A stretch of DNA of 40,580 nucleotides from the NCBI RefSeq assembly GCF_900492205.1, contig NZ_UEYQ01000029.1:1-40580 (forward strand), read 5' to 3'. This stretch comes from Ciceribacter sp. T2.26MG-112.2. Lineage in GTDB: Bacteria; Pseudomonadota; Alphaproteobacteria; Rhizobiales; Rhizobiaceae. This document shows positions 11,003 to 18,598 of the stretch, one piece after another; within the stretch, counting starts at the first letter, position 1; each line of letters starts with the position of its first letter. The notes beneath the pieces are model-generated. The model had not been told where the DNA came from. It was given only the letters and a program-made list of their open reading frames with translations, and searched no databases. The translations under genes and the position numbers were made by a program.

Positions 11003-12277
11003 TCAATTCTTATCGAGGCCGTAGCAGGAATGCAAAGTGCGAACGGCGAGTTCGGCATAGGGGCCGTCGATCAGGATCGAAATCTTGATTTCCGAGGTGG
11101 TGATCGCCTTGATGTTGATGCCCTTTTCGGCCAGCGCCTTGAAGGCCGTGGCGGCAACGCCGGCATGGCTGCGCATGCCGATGCCGATGACCGAGACCTT
11201 CACCAGGCCCTTTTCGCTCTGCACCACGTCATAGCCGATCGTGCCCTTGTTGTCGCCGAGCACGGAAAGCGCCTTGTCGACATCGCCCGAAGGCACGGTG
11301 AACGTCATGTCGGTGCGGGTACCGTCTTCCGAGATATTCTGGACGATCATGTCGACATTGATGTGCGCCTCGGCCAGCGGCCCGAAGATCGCGGCGGAAA
11401 CACCCGGCCGGTCGGCAAGCCGACGCAGCGAGATCTGCGCTTCATCCTTGGCATAGGCAATACCGGTGACTACTTCCTGTTCCACGATCTCTTCCTCATC
11501 GCAAATCAACGTACCGGGCGGATTCAAAAGGTCGCCCATGCCCGGTGCATCGGGATCCTCGAAGCTCGAGCGCACGAAGGTGCGCACCTTGTGGACCATG
11601 GCAAGCTCCACCGAGCGCACCTGCAGCACCTTGGCGCCGAGCGAGGCCATTTCCAGCATTTCTTCAAACGCGATCTTCTTCAACCGCCGCGCCTTCGGCT
11701 CGATGCGCGGGTCGGTCGTGTAGACCCCGTCGACGTCGGTATAGATATCGCAGCGGTCGGCCTTGATGCCGGCGGCGATTGCCACCGCCGAAGTGTCCGA
11801 GCCACCACGTCCCAGCGTCGCGATGCGGTTGTCCGGGCCGATGCCCTGGAAGCCAGCCACGACAGCCACCTGCCCCTCGCCCATGCGGCGGATGATGTCG
11901 GTGCCGTCGATCTCCTGGATGCGGGCCGCGCCATGCGCATTGTCGGTCTTGATCGGGATCTGCCAGCCCTGCCAAGACCGGGCATTGATGCCCATCGACT
12001 GCAGCGCGATGGCGAGAAGGCCCGACGTCACCTGTTCGCCCGAAGCGACCACGGCATCATATTCGCGCGCATCGTAAAACGGCGAATCCGCACCGGCGAC
12101 CTTCGGCATGGTCTGCACCCAGTCGACCAGTTCATTGGTCTTGCCGGACATTGCCGACACGACCACCGCCACCTCGTGGCCGGCATCGACCTCGCGTTTG
12201 ACATGCCGGGCGACATTGTAGATGCGTTCGAGATTGGCGACGGAGGTTCCGCCGAATTTCATCACGATGCGAGCCAT
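11003..12277 (-). CDS. lysC: Aspartate kinase
   Basis: This 424-residue enzyme phosphorylates aspartate, the first step towards lysine, threonine, methionine and diaminopimelate. The start MARIVMKFGGTSV carries the kinase KFGGTS motif, and TDVDGVYTTDPR lies in the amino-acid kinase fold (about 1-250). Two ACT domains (about 265-420) should bind the feedback inhibitors. The length fits the ACT-regulated LysC class and there is no homoserine dehydrogenase fusion. The gene sits near ubiG, as in many Rhizobiales, and is followed by ptsP. The 218 bases upstream should hold its promoter; I did not recognise a lysine riboswitch there. Confidence 0.96.
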   Translation of the reverse strand: MARIVMKFGGTSVANLERIYNVARHVKREVDAGHEVAVVVSAMSGKTNELVDWVQTMPKVAGADSPFYDAREYDAVVASGEQVTSGLLAIALQSMGINARSWQGWQIPIKTDNAHGAARIQEIDGTDIIRRMGEGQVAVVAGFQGIGPDNRIATLGRGGSDTSAVAIAAGIKADRCDIYTDVDGVYTTDPRIEPKARRLKKIAFEEMLEMASLGAKVLQVRSVELAMVHKVRTFVRSSFEDPDAPGMGDLLNPPGTLICDEEEIVEQEVVTGIAYAKDEAQISLRRLADRPGVSAAIFGPLAEAHINVDMIVQNISEDGTRTDMTFTVPSGDVDKALSVLGDNKGTIGYDVVQSEKGLVKVSVIGIGMRSHAGVAATAFKALAEKGINIKAITTSEIKISILIDGPYAELAVRTLHSCYGLDKN

Positions 12278-12447
12278 GCCTTCGATACCGCCGCGCTGAT
12301 GGACGCACGCCGGCGCCCCTTGGAAGAAACGCCCGCGAACAGGTCGATGGGCGAAGTTGCGGTCTCATATCGAAAAGAACCGGGGAGTTCAATGGCCCTG
12401 GCCTACTGACCATCCCTTTGCGCGCGGTGCAAAGGCCATGAAAGCGA

Positions 12448-12471
12448 AACGGCGATCTTATGATCGCCGTT
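12448..12471 (-). terminator. Terminator after the SH3-repeat gene
   Basis: AACGGCGATC (12448-12457) and GATCGCCGTT (12462-12471) form a perfect 10-bp stem with a 4-base loop. On the minus strand it is followed by TTTCGCTTTC. It lies 25 bases past the stop of the SH3 protein gene and upstream of lysC, so it separates the two transcripts. Confidence 0.8.
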
Positions 12472-12495
12472 CCATCTTGATTGGTCGTGTGTCGC

Positions 12496-13251
12496 TCAAG
12501 GCAACAGGCAGGGCTCGCCAGGCGGGCACATGGCCTTCCTCGGGCTGGGGACGGTTTTGTCGTCGCGGCGGCTGTCGGGCTCGCGCTTCGGCGGACGGCG
12601 CACCTCGGGGTCACGCTTCGGCGGACGACGAACGTCGGGATCGCGGGTCGGCGGACGACGAACGTCAGGGTCACGCGTCGGAGGACGACGAACGTCGGGG
12701 TCCCTCGTCGGCGGGCGGCGCCAATCGGGATCGCGCGTCGGCGGGCGGCGCCAATCATCATCATCGCGGGTCGGCGGGCGACGCCAATCCGGATCACGCA
12801 CCGGCGGACGGCGCCAGTCGTCGTCGTCGCGACGCGGGCGGGGCCGGTACTCGCCGTCCCTCCAACGGTCGCGGTCGCGGTAGAAATCGCGATCGCGGTA
12901 ATGGCGATCCCAATAGTTGCCGATCGAGAACGTGATCGTCGGAATGCCCAGCGGGCGATAATATTGCGGGTCGACATAGACGCGGCGCTGCGAATAGGTC
13001 GTCTGCAGATAGCTGCCCGACACCCAGCCGCGATAGCCGGCATAGGCGACATCGCACCAATTGGCCGACTGCATGCAGCCCTGGATGTCGACCCGGCTTC
13101 CGGCGGGGATGACCAGCACCGGCGGGTATTGCGTGCTCGGCCCGGAGCGCATGTTGACATTAGCCGTGGAATAGGCCGGCGCCGCCGCGGCGAGCGCGGG
13201 AAGCGCAGCGGCAAACACCGCGCCAAGGACGAATTTCCTGAGATAATTCAT
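12496..13251 (-). CDS. Secreted SH3-domain protein with decapeptide-repeat tail
   Basis: This 251-residue protein starts with a clear signal peptide (about 1-24, ending in an Ala-rich cleavage region). A bacterial SH3 domain follows (about 25-85, with NVNMRSGPS and the closing GWVSGSYL), a fold often used to bind the cell wall. A Tyr/Arg/Asp-rich linker (about 90-145) leads to eight tandem copies of [WV]RRPP[TVK]RDPD (residues 146-226), one unit having an extra Asp. The last residues include two cysteines (MCPPGEPCLLP), and C60 and C67 in the SH3 domain may form a disulfide. A periplasmic or surface role is likely. The alternating Arg and Asp make the tail zwitterionic and disordered. The ATG is preceded by GAGGAGA. 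Function unknown; I know of SH3 proteins of this layout in rhizobia. Confidence 0.85.
   Translation of the reverse strand: MNYLRKFVLGAVFAAALPALAAAAPAYSTANVNMRSGPSTQYPPVLVIPAGSRVDIQGCMQSANWCDVAYAGYRGWVSGSYLQTTYSQRRVYVDPQYYRPLGIPTITFSIGNYWDRHYRDRDFYRDRDRWRDGEYRPRPRRDDDDWRRPPVRDPDWRRPPTRDDDDWRRPPTRDPDWRRPPTRDPDVRRPPTRDPDVRRPPTRDPDVRRPPKRDPEVRRPPKREPDSRRDDKTVPSPRKAMCPPGEPCLLP
12574..12816 (-). repeat. Coding minisatellite, eight units of 30 (one 33) bases
   Basis: About 243 bases are made of eight head-to-tail units that encode [WV]RRPP[TVK]RDPD. Units in the middle are nearly identical at the DNA level and those at the ends have diverged, the usual pattern when arrays grow and shrink by slippage or unequal exchange. 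The array stays in frame because units are multiples of three. Confidence 0.9.
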
Positions 13252-13750
13252 AGGGGTGTCTCCTCGGGTATTCCCTTATGCGCTTCTTCTACAAGCTTGC
13301 GAATGAACCACTCATGAACGCCCGGTTCATCCATTTGTTCCAGCCCCGCATTTTTTCGGCGCCCCGTTGTCCCCGTGCTTCGCCGCCATGCGATACTCTT
13401 GCCCGTCCCGCCGCGGATACACCGGATAGCGTTGCCGGCGAGGCGGGAACGGTGCTGCGAAGGGTCCTTCTGAAACGCGGGAGGATGTCGCAGGCTGCCC
13501 TAAGTCGGTCCCCCTCCCTGAAAAGGGACGTGCCTGTGCGGCACCCAAGGCGTCGGTTTCCGGGGCTGTAGAGGGACAAGGAACTGGGTGGCAAAAATCA
13601 TCGAAACGGGGCGCCCTGCGTGTCACTGTTTTAAGTTTGCCCGGCATGCCGGGCGCCCCGGCCAATGGCCGGAAGAATGAGAGACCCGCAAGCCACGGGG
13701 TTTTCGCCCGCGTGAACGATCAACCGTGCCCGGGAAAGGACGCGAGAGCC
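13252..13750. other. 499-base gap between the SH3 gene and the Cys-rich small gene
   Basis: This gap holds the promoter and leader of the SH3 gene (minus) and of the 142-residue protein gene (plus). The region 13340-13600 is GC-rich with several short self-complementary stretches, but I cannot match it to RNase P RNA, tmRNA, SRP RNA, 6S RNA or a riboswitch I know. A palindrome cluster lies at 13608-13672. I see no convincing small gene. Confidence 0.5.
13608..13672. repeat. Cluster of palindromes
   Basis: Three nested inverted repeats are present: GGGGCGCCC (13608-13616) pairs with GGGCGCCCC (13651-13659); GCCCGGCATGCCGGGC (13639-13654) is a perfect 16-base palindrome; CCGGCC (13658-13663) and GGCCGG (13667-13672) flank AAT. 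The arms overlap, so alternative folds exclude each other. It could be a rhizobial intergenic repeat (RIME-like or BOX-like), an RNA element or a protein-binding site. Confidence 0.6.
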
Positions 13751-14179
13751 ATGGCAAAGACCGACCATCCCGAACTCGAGCGCGCCCGCGAGGAGCGCCA
13801 CGAGGCCCGCTGGCGGATCGTCGGCACGCTCGACCTGCGCTATCGCTGCGACAGGCTCAACCGCCCCTTGTGCCGAAATCGGTCTTGTCGTCGCAACCGC
13901 CTCTGCAGCGGCCCGATGCTCGCCACGCCACGCCAGGGTCCGGCGATCGCCAGGGAGCGCGACCTCGGCCTGAGCGGCACCGCCGTCGCCTGCCTTCCGC
14001 TCTGCATCGTGAATGCGGAAGCGGAAATCTTCGACCATTTCGTCGAAACGACACTGCCACAGATCGACGCCATGCTGAGCGAGGACGATCCGCTCACCGT
14101 GGAATACTGTTTCAAGAAGCCGAACCGGCGGCAACGCCGCCTTGACGCACGCCTCGCCCGCGACCACCCGGACCCTTGA
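13751..14179 (+). CDS. Conserved small Cys-containing protein, function unknown
   Basis: This 142-residue protein begins with a charged helical segment (residues 1-25, rich in E, R, H) followed by a basic stretch with four cysteines (C33, C41, C46, C52), which could bind a metal. A more ordinary folded region follows (about 65-120), and the tail is again Arg-rich. I do not recognise a domain. The ATG has AAAGGA about 10 bases upstream, and the reading frame has the codon bias of its neighbours, so I take it as real. It lies 57 bases before ubiG on the same strand and may be co-transcribed. A longer in-frame start at 13637 is possible but lacks a ribosome site. Confidence 0.7.
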   Translation: MAKTDHPELERAREERHEARWRIVGTLDLRYRCDRLNRPLCRNRSCRRNRLCSGPMLATPRQGPAIARERDLGLSGTAVACLPLCIVNAEAEIFDHFVETTLPQIDAMLSEDDPLTVEYCFKKPNRRQRRLDARLARDHPDP

Positions 14180-14236
14180 CTTTGCCGCCCGATCGGCCGA
14201 CTTGAAAAGCAATATCCGTGCAGAGAGGATCCGATA

Positions 14237-14992
14237 ATGAGCGCTGAAGCACGCACCACGATCGATCAGGTTGAAGTCGACCGTTTTTCCGCCATGGCGG
14301 CGGAGTGGTGGGATCCGACCGGCAAGTTTAAGCCGCTGCACAAGATCAATCCCGTCCGCCTCGCCTATATCCGCGATCATGTCTCAGCCCATTTCGGCCG
14401 CGATCCCAAGGCCCATCGTCCGCTGGAGGGTCTGCGCATTCTCGACATCGGCTGCGGCGGCGGCCTGCTTTCCGAACCGGTCGCCAAGATGGGCGCCCAA
14501 GTGCTCGGCGCCGATGCCTCCGAGCGCAATATCGGCATTGCCAGCACCCATGCGGCTCAGACCGGCGTCGAGGTCGATTATCGCGCCGTGACGGCGGAAG
14601 CGCTCGCCGAGGCCGGCGAGACCTTCGACGTGGTCCTCAACATGGAAGTCGTCGAGCACGTCGCGGACGTCGAATTCTTCATCACCACCTGCGCTTCGAT
14701 GGTCCGCCCCGGCGGCCTGATGCTGGTCTCGACCATCAACCGCACCTTGAAGGCCGCCGCCCTTGCCATCGTCGGCGCAGAATACGTGCTCGGCTGGCTG
14801 CCGCGCGGCACCCACCAATATGAGAAACTGGTACGTCCGGAAGAGCTCCAGGCACCGCTTGCAAAGAGCGGCATGGACGTCGTCGAGATGAAGGGCGTTT
14901 TCTTCAATCCGCTGCAGAACCAGTGGAACCTGTCCGCCGACATCGATGTCAACTACATGATGCTGGCCCGCCGGCCGGCAGCCGCTGCATGA
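14237..14992 (+). CDS. ubiG: Ubiquinone biosynthesis O-methyltransferase UbiG
   Basis: This 251-residue enzyme carries out the two O-methylations of the ubiquinone ring at the cytoplasmic membrane. SAM motif I, LDIGCGGG, is at residues 69-76. The family segment [27 protein letters not shown] near the N-terminus (residues 15 onwards, written here in part as [15 protein letters not shown]) is diagnostic of UbiG, as is the later [14 protein letters not shown]. The length is typical. It overlaps the DUF924 gene by ATGA at the stop. Position close to lysC agrees with other Rhizobiales. Confidence 0.96.
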   Translation: MSAEARTTIDQVEVDRFSAMAAEWWDPTGKFKPLHKINPVRLAYIRDHVSAHFGRDPKAHRPLEGLRILDIGCGGGLLSEPVAKMGAQVLGADASERNIGIASTHAAQTGVEVDYRAVTAEALAEAGETFDVVLNMEVVEHVADVEFFITTCASMVRPGGLMLVSTINRTLKAAALAIVGAEYVLGWLPRGTHQYEKLVRPEELQAPLAKSGMDVVEMKGVFFNPLQNQWNLSADIDVNYMMLARRPAAAA

Positions 14993-15540
14993 CGTCGCCC
15001 AAGGACGTCATCTCCTTCTGGCTCGAGGCTGGACCGTCAAAGTGGTTCGCCAAGGACGACGGTTTCGACGCGGCGATTCGCGACGGTTTTCTCGACACCC
15101 ATTTCGCCGCAGCCCGCGGCGACCTCGCCGACTGGCAGCAGGCGGCCGAAGGCACGCTTGCCCTCCTCATCCTGCTCGACCAGTTCCCCCGCAATCTCTT
15201 CCGCGGCAGCGGCCACGCCTTCGCAACCGACGGCCTGGCGCGGCTGATCGCCCGCAACGCGCTGGAGCAGGGCTTTGACCGCGCGGTCGATCCCAAGCTC
15301 CGCCCCTTCCTCTATCTCCCCTTCGAGCATTCCGAAGACCCCGCCGACCAGGCGCTCAGCATGGAGCTCTTCAGCGCCCATCGCGACGAGACCGGCGATG
15401 CGGAAAGCCTGCGCTGGGCGGTCGAGCACCGCGACATCATCGCCAAATTCGGCCGCTTCCCCCACCGCAACGCCGCGCTCGGACGCGCGACGACGCCCGC
15501 GGAACAGGCCTATCTGGACGCCGGCGGTTTCAAGGGGTGA
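14989..15540 (+). CDS. DUF924 family protein
   Basis: This 183-residue soluble protein belongs to the DUF924 (PF06041) family. Recognisable marks are [16 protein letters not shown] at the start, [13 protein letters not shown] near the middle, and [12 protein letters not shown]. The family looks alpha-helical and TPR-like, and I know of no established function. The start ATG overlaps the ubiG stop (ATGA), so translation is coupled to ubiG. A link to quinone synthesis is only suggested by this arrangement. It converges with the DUF3291 gene 25 bases downstream. Confidence 0.88.
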   Translation: MTSPKDVISFWLEAGPSKWFAKDDGFDAAIRDGFLDTHFAAARGDLADWQQAAEGTLALLILLDQFPRNLFRGSGHAFATDGLARLIARNALEQGFDRAVDPKLRPFLYLPFEHSEDPADQALSMELFSAHRDETGDAESLRWAVEHRDIIAKFGRFPHRNAALGRATTPAEQAYLDAGGFKG

Positions 15541-15565
15541 GATGGGGTCGGTGGCAGCGACGTGG

Positions 15566-16150
15566 TCAAGCCGGCAAGCCGAGAACGATCTGCATCAGGT
15601 CCGTCTGCCCTTCGGCATTTTCGGCGGAAATCGCCTTCACCCGTGCCCGGTCGATGAGATAAGGCCGGCCTTCTGGATCATAGGGCTGCTTGAAGGTGAA
15701 CGCCGCGGGCGACGGACCGTAGTCCGCCAAATGCTCGAAAAGCCTTACCGCCTCTGCCCATTCCGGTTGCCGTCCGGCCTGTACCCAAAACAGGACAAGC
15801 GGCGGCCATTGCTGCGGCACGTTCCAGCGCCGCGCATGCTTCAGCGCGTCGGCATGGACACCCGAATAGGAAAAGGCCATCAGGCACTCGATGTCGCGCC
15901 AGAGCGACAGGGACGAAGGACCGGAATCGCGTCCGCTGCCCTCAAGATACCGAGGAAAGATCTGAACGCCCCAGGTCTCGGGACCGGGCTCGCCGTCATA
16001 ACCGGAACGCCCAACGTATCCGACAGCCCGGACGGCCGCTTCGAAGTTCAGCGGTTCGCGCAGGGCAAAGCCGTTGACCGCCGGATCGCCATATGGCGCA
16101 ACGTGCACACCAAAATTATAGATCGCCAGGTGATGTTCGCCGACGCTCAA
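15566..16150 (-). CDS. DUF3291 domain protein
   Basis: This 194-residue protein has the look of DUF3291 (PF11695): HLAIYNFGVHVAPYGDPAV at the start, SLSLWRDIECLMAFSYSGVH in the middle, PLVLFWVQAGRQPEWAEA, and the closing YGPSPAAFTF. The fold is likely related to dimeric ferredoxin-like monooxygenase-type barrels; that is inference. No catalytic residues can be named. The likely start is a TTG whose last two bases overlap the DUF1178 stop (TTGA); there is no ATG near the start. It is the last gene of a tight minus-strand chain beginning at grxC or comF. Confidence 0.72.
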   Translation of the reverse strand: MSVGEHHLAIYNFGVHVAPYGDPAVNGFALREPLNFEAAVRAVGYVGRSGYDGEPGPETWGVQIFPRYLEGSGRDSGPSSLSLWRDIECLMAFSYSGVHADALKHARRWNVPQQWPPLVLFWVQAGRQPEWAEAVRLFEHLADYGPSPAAFTFKQPYDPEGRPYLIDRARVKAISAENAEGQTDLMQIVLGLPA

Positions 16151-16575
16151 TTCACGTCGTCCGGCAGCACCGGCAGCGGCGCGATCTCGATGCCCTCGTC
16201 AACCAGCGCCTTCACCTCGGCGATCGACGCCTCGCCGATGATGCCGCGCGCTTCGGCCTCGCCGTAATGGATCTTGCGGGCCTCCTCGGGAAACCGATCG
16301 CCGACATCCTCGCTATTGGCCCGGATCGAGGCGACCGCCTCTTTCAGCGTTGCCATCGCCGCCTTCTGCACCTCGGTCACCGCCAGCGCATGCACCGCTT
16401 CCTTCTGCCGTGCGGTCGAGACCGAAGGGGCCATCAGCACCTTCGAGACTTCGAGCGAACCGCAGGCGGGACAGCTGAGGAAGCCGCTCGCCTTCTGGCG
16501 GTCGAAGTCGCCGCTCTCCGAGAACCAGCCCTCGAAGTCGTGTCCCTTGTCGCAGATGAGCGAATAGCGGATCAA
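16147..16575 (-). CDS. DUF1178 family zinc-ribbon-like protein
   Basis: This 142-residue protein starts MIRYSLICDKGHDFEGWF, the signature of DUF1178 (PF06676). C8, H12, C35 and C38 (in CPACG) make a probable zinc ribbon. A flexible middle and an acidic C-terminal helix follow. Function is not established. Its ATG overlaps the stop of the nitrilase gene (ATGA) and its stop overlaps the TTG of the DUF3291 gene, so all three are translationally coupled. The DUF1178-nitrilase-grxC neighbourhood recurs in alphaproteobacteria as far as I recall. Confidence 0.88.
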   Translation of the reverse strand: MIRYSLICDKGHDFEGWFSESGDFDRQKASGFLSCPACGSLEVSKVLMAPSVSTARQKEAVHALAVTEVQKAAMATLKEAVASIRANSEDVGDRFPEEARKIHYGEAEARGIIGEASIAEVKALVDEGIEIAPLPVLPDDVN

Positions 16576-17429
16576 ACGGTGACGCCCCCTTTCGCGAGTT
16601 CCGGCTGCATGCTGAGCTCGAAGTCGCGCGCGTTCTTCAGATTGGGGATCTTGGCGCGCGCAGCACCCACTGCCGCAATGTCGATGTCAGCCAGCACGAT
16701 CGCCTCGCCCGTGCCGCCGGCTGCGGCCAGCACCTTGCCCCAGGGATCGACGATCATCGAGTGGCCGAAGGTTTCGCGGCCATCCTCGTGCACGCCGGCC
16801 TGGGCCGCGGAAATGACGAAGGCACCGTTCTCGATCGCCCGGGCGCGCAGCAGTACTTCCCAATGCGCCTCGCCGGTCTGGCGGGTAAAGGCGGCGGGCG
16901 TCGTCAGGATCTGGGCGCCTCCCAGCGCCTCGGCGCGGAACAGCTGCGGGAAGCGCACGTCGTAGCAGATGCCGAAGCCGAGCTTGGCGAACGGCAGATC
17001 GGCGACCATCGCCTTGTCGCCCGGCCGGTAGACGGCGCTCTCGCGCCAGCTCTCGCCATTGTCGAGATCGACGTCGAACATGTGGATCTTGTCGTAAGCG
17101 CAGATCTTGTGGCCGTCGGGTCCGAACAGGAAGGCCCGGTTGGCGATCTTGCCGTCCGGCAGCAGGATCGCGGTCGATCCGACATGCAGATGGATGGAAA
17201 GTTCGCGCGCCAGATCCCCGGCGGTCTTGACGATGGTATCATGCTCTTCGTCGCGCAGGATGGCCATCAGGCCCGGGCGGTCCTTCTGCACGGCACCGGT
17301 CATTTCCGGCGTCTGGACATAGATCGCGCCATGGCCGGCAGCTTCGCGCACGAGGCGCGCCATGGAAGCGGCGTTCTTTTCCGGGTCGACGCCCGAGCAC
17401 ATCTGGATGGCAGCAGCCTTGAAGGTCAT
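16572..17429 (-). CDS. Carbon-nitrogen hydrolase of the Nit1/Nit2 group (probable deaminated-glutathione amidase)
   Basis: This 285-residue enzyme belongs to the nitrilase superfamily. The catalytic triad is complete: E42 (QTPEMTG), K114 (DKIHMFDVD) and C155 (GFGICYDVRFP). The DVDLDNGESWRES segment and the length are typical of the Nit1/Nit2 branch, which hydrolyses deaminated glutathione (Nit1, YbeM) or alpha-keto acid amides (Nit2, omega-amidase). Lying 13 bases after grxC, it is more likely to act on deaminated glutathione, a side product of transaminases; this choice rests on context. True nitrilase activity is unlikely. It overlaps the DUF1178 gene by 4 bases. Confidence 0.88.
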   Translation of the reverse strand: MTFKAAAIQMCSGVDPEKNAASMARLVREAAGHGAIYVQTPEMTGAVQKDRPGLMAILRDEEHDTIVKTAGDLARELSIHLHVGSTAILLPDGKIANRAFLFGPDGHKICAYDKIHMFDVDLDNGESWRESAVYRPGDKAMVADLPFAKLGFGICYDVRFPQLFRAEALGGAQILTTPAAFTRQTGEAHWEVLLRARAIENGAFVISAAQAGVHEDGRETFGHSMIVDPWGKVLAAAGGTGEAIVLADIDIAAVGAARAKIPNLKNARDFELSMQPELAKGGVTV

Positions 17430-17442
17430 GGTTTACTTTTCC

Positions 17443-17700
17443 TTAAGCCGCCAGAAGGGCGTCGAGCTTGCCGGCCCGGTCCAGCGCGTGAAGGTCGTCG
17501 CAGCCGCCGACATGACGGTCGCCGATGAAGATCTGCGGGAAGGTCGTGCCGCCGTTCGACTTGGCGATCATCTCCTGGCGCAAATCCGGATTGCCGGTCG
17601 CGTCGTGTTCGGTGAAGGAAACGCCCTTGGAGGCAAGAAGCGCCTTGGCGCGCGAGCAGTAGCCGCAGCCCTGGCGGGTATAGATGGTCACGGATGCCAT
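17443..17700 (-). CDS. grxC: Glutaredoxin 3
   Basis: This 85-residue cytoplasmic thiol-disulfide oxidoreductase uses glutathione to reduce disulfides and glutathionylated proteins. The active site is C12-G-Y-C15, dithiol, with Gly in place of the more usual Pro after the first cysteine. TTFPQIFIGDRHVGGCDDL holds the cis-proline (the P of FPQ) and the GG-C-DD glutathione-binding loop. The length is typical. It is 57 bases after comF and 13 bases before the nitrilase gene, so it probably opens or belongs to that operon. Confidence 0.95.
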   Translation of the reverse strand: MASVTIYTRQGCGYCSRAKALLASKGVSFTEHDATGNPDLRQEMIAKSNGGTTFPQIFIGDRHVGGCDDLHALDRAGKLDALLAA

Positions 17701-17757
17701 ATGTGTCTCCGGTCGGGTGAAACCGGCAAGTGCCGGAAAGATTGTGGTTCCTGTCCG

Positions 17758-18534
17758 TCATATAGGACCGGAGAAAGCCCTTGCAAAGGTCAAAACGGTA
17801 ACCTCCACGGCGCCAGCCCGCTTCAGCGCGCGGGTGGCGGCGCTGACCGTCGCCCCGGTGGTGAACACGTCGTCGATCAGCACGATGCGTCGGCCGAACA
17901 CGTCCGGCAGACAGCTTTCCGGCACGGCAAAGGCACCGCGCACGTTGAGCGCCCGCGCATTGGCGGTCAGCCCCACCTGCTGGGCGGTCCGCTTGCGGCG
18001 ATGAAGCGCGCGCGGGCTGAACGGCTTGCCCGAAAGGCGCGCCACATGCCGGGCGAGCTCGGCCGACTGGTTGAACTTGCGCGAAAAGAGCCGCGACCGG
18101 TGCAAAGGCACGGCGATCACGGCGTCGCAGGCATTGAGCGCCTCGCCACCCGCCCGCACCATCCATCCTGCCATCATCGGCGCGAGATCGGTGCGGTCGC
18201 GGTATTTCAGGTCATGCACCAGATCGCGGGCAATGCCCTCGTGCAGCGCCACGCTGCGCAGCCGGTCGAACACCGGCGGATGGGCGATCGCCTCGGCCGA
18301 CAGCATGCCGGGGCCGGGATCATGACTGAACGGCGTGCCGAGCACTTCGCAGAACGGCCGCTCGATGAAGCGCATGGACGACCAGCAGCGCGGGCAGAGC
18401 CCCCCGTGCCGGCCGGTGCGGCAATGGCAGTGGGCGCAGCTCGGCGGAAAGACGATGTCGCGCAGCAAGGCCGCGATGCCGATCGGCACGGCGACACTGA
18501 CGGACACGGCTTTTTGCACTATTTGACCCGGCAT
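17758..18534 (-). CDS. ComF family phosphoribosyltransferase-like protein
   Basis: This 258-residue protein has the ComF layout: an N-terminal zinc-ribbon-like region (C33, C36, C38, C47, C50, after a hydrophobic start), then a type-I phosphoribosyltransferase fold with the PRPP-binding loop VLIDDVFTTGAT (D221, D222, T225, T226). The family is named after a DNA-uptake protein, but in proteobacteria its role is not settled; GntX is a relative. No other competence gene is in the window. It is divergent from the methyltransferase gene at 18599, with 64 bases between, and leads the grxC gene chain. Confidence 0.9.
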   Translation of the reverse strand: MPGQIVQKAVSVSVAVPIGIAALLRDIVFPPSCAHCHCRTGRHGGLCPRCWSSMRFIERPFCEVLGTPFSHDPGPGMLSAEAIAHPPVFDRLRSVALHEGIARDLVHDLKYRDRTDLAPMMAGWMVRAGGEALNACDAVIAVPLHRSRLFSRKFNQSAELARHVARLSGKPFSPRALHRRKRTAQQVGLTANARALNVRGAFAVPESCLPDVFGRRIVLIDDVFTTGATVSAATRALKRAGAVEVTVLTFARAFSGPI

Positions 18535-18598
18535 GCGGTTGACTTTAGGCGCTTGCCGGCGCCTTTGCCAGACCGAGTTTTTGACTGGAGCGGACAGG

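Noticed and set aside
8705..12409. A 1234-codon open frame on the plus strand
   Set aside because: It runs antisense to ptsP and lysC. High GC removes stops in this frame; the residues are low in complexity and match no family.
12278..12495. Lysine riboswitch in the lysC leader
   Set aside because: I saw only the terminator hairpin of the upstream gene; no multi-helix lysine aptamer pattern was evident by eye, and such riboswitches are rare in alphaproteobacteria.
12574..12816. CRISPR-like repeat array
   Set aside because: Units are contiguous without spacers, are multiples of three and encode a protein repeat; no cas genes are present.
13340..13600. Structured RNA gene (RNase P, 6S, tmRNA or SRP RNA)
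   Set aside because: None of the conserved core sequences of these RNAs is present; short self-complementary stretches are expected at this GC content.
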